Shown here: positions 61,098-64,000 of the stretch, piece by piece
Layout of the letters: each line of letters opens with the position of its first letter
Numbering within the stretch: the first letter of the stretch is position 1
Assembly (NCBI RefSeq): GCF_036271055.1
Contig: NZ_DATBBJ010000099.1
Location: 124,001 to 188,000, forward strand
Direction: 5' to 3'
Length of the DNA stretch: 64,000 nucleotides
Source of the DNA: Scandinavium sp036271055
GTDB lineage: Bacteria > Pseudomonadota > Gammaproteobacteria > Enterobacterales > Enterobacteriaceae
The notes under the pieces: model-generated
The model's database searches: none
What the model saw: only the letters and a program-made list of their open reading frames with translations
What the model was told of the DNA's origin: nothing
Position numbers and translations under genes: made by a program

Positions 61098-62405
61098 ATG
61101 GATGAATTCAAACCAGAAGACGAGCTGAAACCCGATCCCAGCGATCGTCGTGCTGGTCGTTCCCGTCAATCTTCCGAGCGTGAAAACGATCAGCAGATAA
61201 ACTTCGATGACATTGATCTCGATGCTGATGAGCGTCGTCCGGCGCGTACCCGCAAAGTGCGGGAAGAGCGCGAAGAAGAACATGACGAGGAAGAATATTA
61301 CGAGTCTGAAGAAGACGAAGAGGCGCAAGAGCAAGTGGAGCGTCGTCCACGTAAACGTAAAAAAGTCCCTGCGCGCAAGCCCGCTTCTCGCCAGTACATC
61401 ATGATGGGCCTGGGTATTCTGGTTCTGCTGGTGCTGATTATCGGGATTGGATCTGCGCTGAAAGCGCCGTCTTCTTCCAGCGAACAAACCTCTACCGGCG
61501 CGAAGAGCATCGATCTCTCCGCGAACAACGGAACGCCAGCCGATCAGGCTAATGGCGCGCAGCCTGCACCGGGTACTGCGCCTGCGGGACAAACCGCCGC
61601 GAATCCGCAGCAGGATGTTTCTCTCCCGCCAATTTCCTCAACCCCAACTCAGGGCCAGAACACCGTCGCACCTGATGGCCAGCAGCGCGTAGAAGTTCAG
61701 GGTGATCTGAACACTGCCCTGACTCAGCAGCAAGGCCAAATTGACAGCGCGGTGGCAAATTCCACGCTGCCGACAGAACCTGCAACGGTTGCACCTGTGC
61801 GCAACGGTAGCTCGCCACGTCAGGCAACGAGCACGACAGAAACTACACCGGCTGCGACGTCTCGCCCAGAGCGTAAACACGCGGTGATTGAGCCGAAGCC
61901 TCAAAGCAAACCACAGGCAACGGCGAAAGTTACCGAGCCTAAGCCGGTTGCTTCTCAGCCTAAGCACACTGAAACTGCAGCAGCAGCGCCAGTGAAATCG
62001 ACCGCACCAGCGGCGGAACCGGCAAAACCTGCGGCAACCAGCACCGCGAAACCGGCGGCAACGAGCGCAGCGCCAGCCGCTACCGCTACGGCAGCAACGG
62101 CAGCGAGTAAACAAGCCGGTGATGTGGGTGCGTTGAAATCAGCCTCTGGCAATAACTACACTCTTCAACTCAGCAGTTCGTCAAACTATGACAATCTGAA
62201 CAGTTGGGCGAAGAAAGAGAACATCCAAAAATATGTGGTCTATCAGACTACGCGTAACGGTCAGCCATGGTATGTGCTGGTCAGCGGTGTGTATGCGACA
62301 AAAGACGAAGCGAAACGCGCCGTCACTGCGCTGCCTGCCGATGTCCAGGCGAAAAACCCGTGGGCTAAACCGTTGCATCAGGTGCAGTCTGACCTGAAAC
62401 AATAG
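61098..62405 (+). CDS. damX: Cell division SPOR-domain protein DamX
   Basis: 435-residue bitopic inner-membrane protein. The cytoplasmic N-terminal 100 residues are highly charged and acidic (EEREEEHDEEEYYESEEDEE), one transmembrane segment lies near 102-120, then comes a long Ala/Pro/Thr/Lys-rich periplasmic linker and a C-terminal SPOR domain (about 355-430) that binds denuded peptidoglycan at the septum. It takes part in division and bile resistance in relatives. It lies between aroB and dam, and the linker varies in length between species. Confidence 0.95.
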   Translation: MDEFKPEDELKPDPSDRRAGRSRQSSERENDQQINFDDIDLDADERRPARTRKVREEREEEHDEEEYYESEEDEEAQEQVERRPRKRKKVPARKPASRQYIMMGLGILVLLVLIIGIGSALKAPSSSSEQTSTGAKSIDLSANNGTPADQANGAQPAPGTAPAGQTAANPQQDVSLPPISSTPTQGQNTVAPDGQQRVEVQGDLNTALTQQQGQIDSAVANSTLPTEPATVAPVRNGSSPRQATSTTETTPAATSRPERKHAVIEPKPQSKPQATAKVTEPKPVASQPKHTETAAAAPVKSTAPAAEPAKPAATSTAKPAATSAAPAATATAATAASKQAGDVGALKSASGNNYTLQLSSSSNYDNLNSWAKKENIQKYVVYQTTRNGQPWYVLVSGVYATKDEAKRAVTALPADVQAKNPWAKPLHQVQSDLKQ

Positions 62406-62420
62406 CAGTACATGACACAG

Positions 62421-62462
62421 CGCCTTCAGTCTGCTTTTGCGGGCTGAAGGCGAATGTGTTTT
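62421..62462 (+). terminator. Hairpin between damX and dam, possible partial terminator
   Basis: CGCCTTCAG (62421-62429) and CTGAAGGCG (62444-62452) pair perfectly around a 14-base loop; the downstream bases AATGTGTTTTA give only a weak T run. It could reduce readthrough into dam. Confidence 0.4.
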
Positions 62463-62523
62463 AAGCGCAGGATGCTGCAGGAGCTTTTCTCCTCAGCCGG
62501 AGAAAGTGAAGTAGCCAGACAGC

Positions 62524-63345
62524 ATGAAAAAAAATCGCGCTTTTTTGAAATGGGCAGGGGGGAAATACCCACTGCTGAACGATATTGAAAAACATTTGCC
62601 GGAAGGTGAGTGTCTGATCGAGCCTTTTGTCGGGGCTGGTTCTGTATTTCTCAACACCCGCTATTCCCGATACATCCTTGCGGATATCAACAGCGATCTG
62701 ATTGATCTCTACAACATCGTCAAAACGCGTACCGATGAATACATCAAAGCGGCGCAGGCGATGTTCGTTCCGGCGAATAACAATGCCGAAATCTACTATC
62801 AGCTGCGAACCGAATTCAATCAGTGTGACGACAAACTGCGCCGTGCGGTGCTGTTTCTGTATTTGAATCGGCATGGTTATAACGGGTTGTGCCGCTATAA
62901 CCTGAAAGGCGAATTCAACGTGCCGTTTGGTCGGTATAAAAAAACCTACTTCCCGGAAGCTGAACTGAACCATTTTGCGCTCAAGGCGCAAAACGCAGAG
63001 TTCCATTGTTTGTCCTACGAGGCGTGCATGGCGATGGCGAAAAAAAATACGGTGGTGTATTGCGATCCGCCTTACGCGCCGCTTTCCGCGACCGCGAATT
63101 TTACCGCTTATCACACCAACAGCTTCACGCCAGACCAGCAAAAGCACTTGGCTAAAATGGCAGAAAAACTGGTCAGCAAACAAATTCCGGTGTTAATTTC
63201 GAACCATGACACGCCCGATACGCGTGAATGGTACAAAGCAGCAGAACATTTTCAGGTTAAGGTTCGCCGCAGCATTAGCAGCAACGGCGGCACGCGTAAA
63301 AAGGTGGATGAACTGTTGGCGCTGTATAGCCCGGCCACCCCATAA
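62524..63345 (+). CDS. dam: DNA adenine methyltransferase Dam (GATC)
   Basis: 273-residue enzyme that methylates adenine in GATC, marking strands for mismatch repair and controlling replication start and some promoters. It has the S-adenosylmethionine-binding FLKWAGGKYPLL near the N terminus and IEPFVGAGSVFLN, and the catalytic DPPY at Asp181. The FTAYHTNSF and VRRSISSNGGTRKKVDELLALY segments match the family. It is a few residues shorter at the C terminus than E. coli Dam. rpe follows after 20 bases. Confidence 0.97.
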   Translation: MKKNRAFLKWAGGKYPLLNDIEKHLPEGECLIEPFVGAGSVFLNTRYSRYILADINSDLIDLYNIVKTRTDEYIKAAQAMFVPANNNAEIYYQLRTEFNQCDDKLRRAVLFLYLNRHGYNGLCRYNLKGEFNVPFGRYKKTYFPEAELNHFALKAQNAEFHCLSYEACMAMAKKNTVVYCDPPYAPLSATANFTAYHTNSFTPDQQKHLAKMAEKLVSKQIPVLISNHDTPDTREWYKAAEHFQVKVRRSISSNGGTRKKVDELLALYSPATP

Positions 63346-63365
63346 TCGTTTTCAAGGAGATGCGG

Positions 63366-64000
63366 ATGAAACAGTATTTGATTGCCCCTTCGATTCTGTC
63401 GGCCGATTTCGCTCGTTTGGGTGAAGATACCGCGAAAGCCCTGGCGGCAGGTGGCGATGTTGTTCACTTCGACGTGATGGACAACCACTACGTGCCCAAT
63501 CTGACGATGGGGCCGATGGTGCTCAAAGCACTGCGCAATTACGGTATCACCGCCCCGATTGACGTGCACCTGATGGTCAAACCCGTTGACCGCATCATTC
63601 CTGATTTTGCCGCCGCTGGTGCCAGTATCATCACTTTCCATCCCGAAGCCTCTGAGCATGTCGATCGTTCTTTGCAATTGATTAAAGAGCATGGCTGTAA
63701 AGCGGGTCTGGTGCTGAATCCAGGAACGCCGTTGAGCTATCTGGATCACGTGATGGACAAGCTCGATGTGATCCTGCTGATGTCTGTGAACCCTGGTTTT
63801 GGCGGTCAGTCATTCATTCCACACACGCTCGATAAGCTGCGCGAAGTACGTCGTCGCATTGATGTTTCCGGTTTAGATATCCGTCTGGAAGTCGACGGTG
63901 GCGTGAAAGCCAATAACATCGGTGAAATCGCAGCGGCAGGTGCTGATATGTTTGTTGCTGGCTCGGCCATTTTTGACCAGCCGGATTACAAGAAAGTGAT
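63366..64000 (+). CDS. rpe: Ribulose-phosphate 3-epimerase (3' end outside window)
   Basis: Interconverts ribulose-5-phosphate and xylulose-5-phosphate in the pentose phosphate pathway. About 211 of an expected 225 residues are in view. The TIM barrel shows LIAPSILSADFARLG, the metal-binding His and Asp in VHFDVMDNHYVPN, DVHLMV, NPGFGGQSFI and LEVDGGVKANN, with GSAIF at the phosphate site. The ATG at 63366 follows AAGGAGATGCGG. In E. coli gph and trpS come next. Confidence 0.96.
   Translation, partial: MKQYLIAPSILSADFARLGEDTAKALAAGGDVVHFDVMDNHYVPNLTMGPMVLKALRNYGITAPIDVHLMVKPVDRIIPDFAAAGASIITFHPEASEHVDRSLQLIKEHGCKAGLVLNPGTPLSYLDHVMDKLDVILLMSVNPGFGGQSFIPHTLDKLREVRRRIDVSGLDIRLEVDGGVKANNIGEIAAAGADMFVAGSAIFDQPDYKKV

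Noticed and set aside
61549..62114. Long minus-strand frames opposite damX
   Set aside because: They arise from the repetitive Ala/Pro/Thr/Lys linker of damX read backwards and have Arg/Cys/Gly-rich composition typical of shadow frames.
1..64000. Prophage, integron, CRISPR array, toxin-antitoxin pair or defence island
   Set aside because: Every sizeable gap is explained by a repeat or control region, gene order is conserved, and no integrase, transposase, direct-repeat array or unfamiliar gene cluster was seen.

Overview
The window is a stretch of enterobacterial chromosome (family Enterobacteriaceae, order Enterobacterales). Almost every protein reads as a close full-length relative of its E. 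coli counterpart, and gene order follows the E. coli 75-77 min region read in reverse: ugp, ggt, gnt, asd, glg, glp, mal, bioH, feo, ompR-envZ, pckA, hsl33/15, mrcA, hof, aroKB, damX, dam, rpe. ERIC and REP-type intergenic repeats and the small RNA gene ryhB support the placement. I cannot name the genus from sequence alone. The absence of rtcBAR, gntT and yhgA and the presence of a small DUF1471 gene beside feoC suggest a relative such as Enterobacter, Lelliottia, Kluyvera or Buttiauxella rather than Escherichia. No phage, plasmid, IS element, CRISPR array, tRNA or rRNA was seen, and no gene looks broken.

Layout. 1-3.2 kb: end of the glycerol-3-phosphate ABC importer (ugpA partial, E, C) and its phosphodiesterase ugpQ. 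3.2-8.3 kb: yhhA, ggt, yhhY, the Fur-controlled sRNA gene ryhB, an ERIC variant, yhhX and yhhW. 8.3-11.6 kb: a second ERIC copy, then the gluconate regulator, kinase and permease gntR-gntK-gntU, with paired GntR operators and a CRP-like site. 11.6-13.6 kb: yhgN and asd. 13.8-23.2 kb: the glycogen cluster glgB-X-C-A-P. 23.3-27 kb: glpD facing away from glpEGR, with a GlpR operator between them. 27-34.8 kb: malT divergent from malPQ. 34.9-40.3 kb: nfuA, gntX, bioH, a DUF1471 gene and the ferrous iron importer feoABC. 40.6-47.6 kb: yhgF (Tex family), greB, ompR-envZ and pckA. 47.9-53 kb: hslO, hslR, yrfG, igaA and nudE. 53-59 kb: mrcA divergent from hofMNOPQ, a DNA-uptake/type IV pilus-like assembly set. 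59.1-64 kb: aroK, aroB, damX, dam and the start of rpe.

How the parts fit. Much of the window is carbon storage and central carbon traffic. ADP-glucose synthesis (GlgC), polymerisation (GlgA), branching (GlgB), debranching (GlgX) and phosphorolysis (GlgP) sit next to maltodextrin breakdown (MalP, MalQ, MalT), glycerol-3-phosphate use (Ugp, GlpD, GlpR), gluconate use (Gnt) and gluconeogenesis (PckA). Iron control appears twice: Fur-type sites lie at ryhB and upstream of feoA. Envelope functions are OmpR-EnvZ, PBP1a, IgaA and DamX.

The region is mostly ordinary conserved chromosome, and I saw no clearly new system. The most useful second looks are an aromatic-residue-rich short ORF just upstream of aroK, the ERIC variant with base-pair-preserving changes abutting ryhB, the DUF1471 gene at the bioH-feo junction, and perfect hairpins between aroK and aroB and between damX and dam. 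Functions are assigned by recognising family motifs and remembered E. coli sequences; no database search was run.
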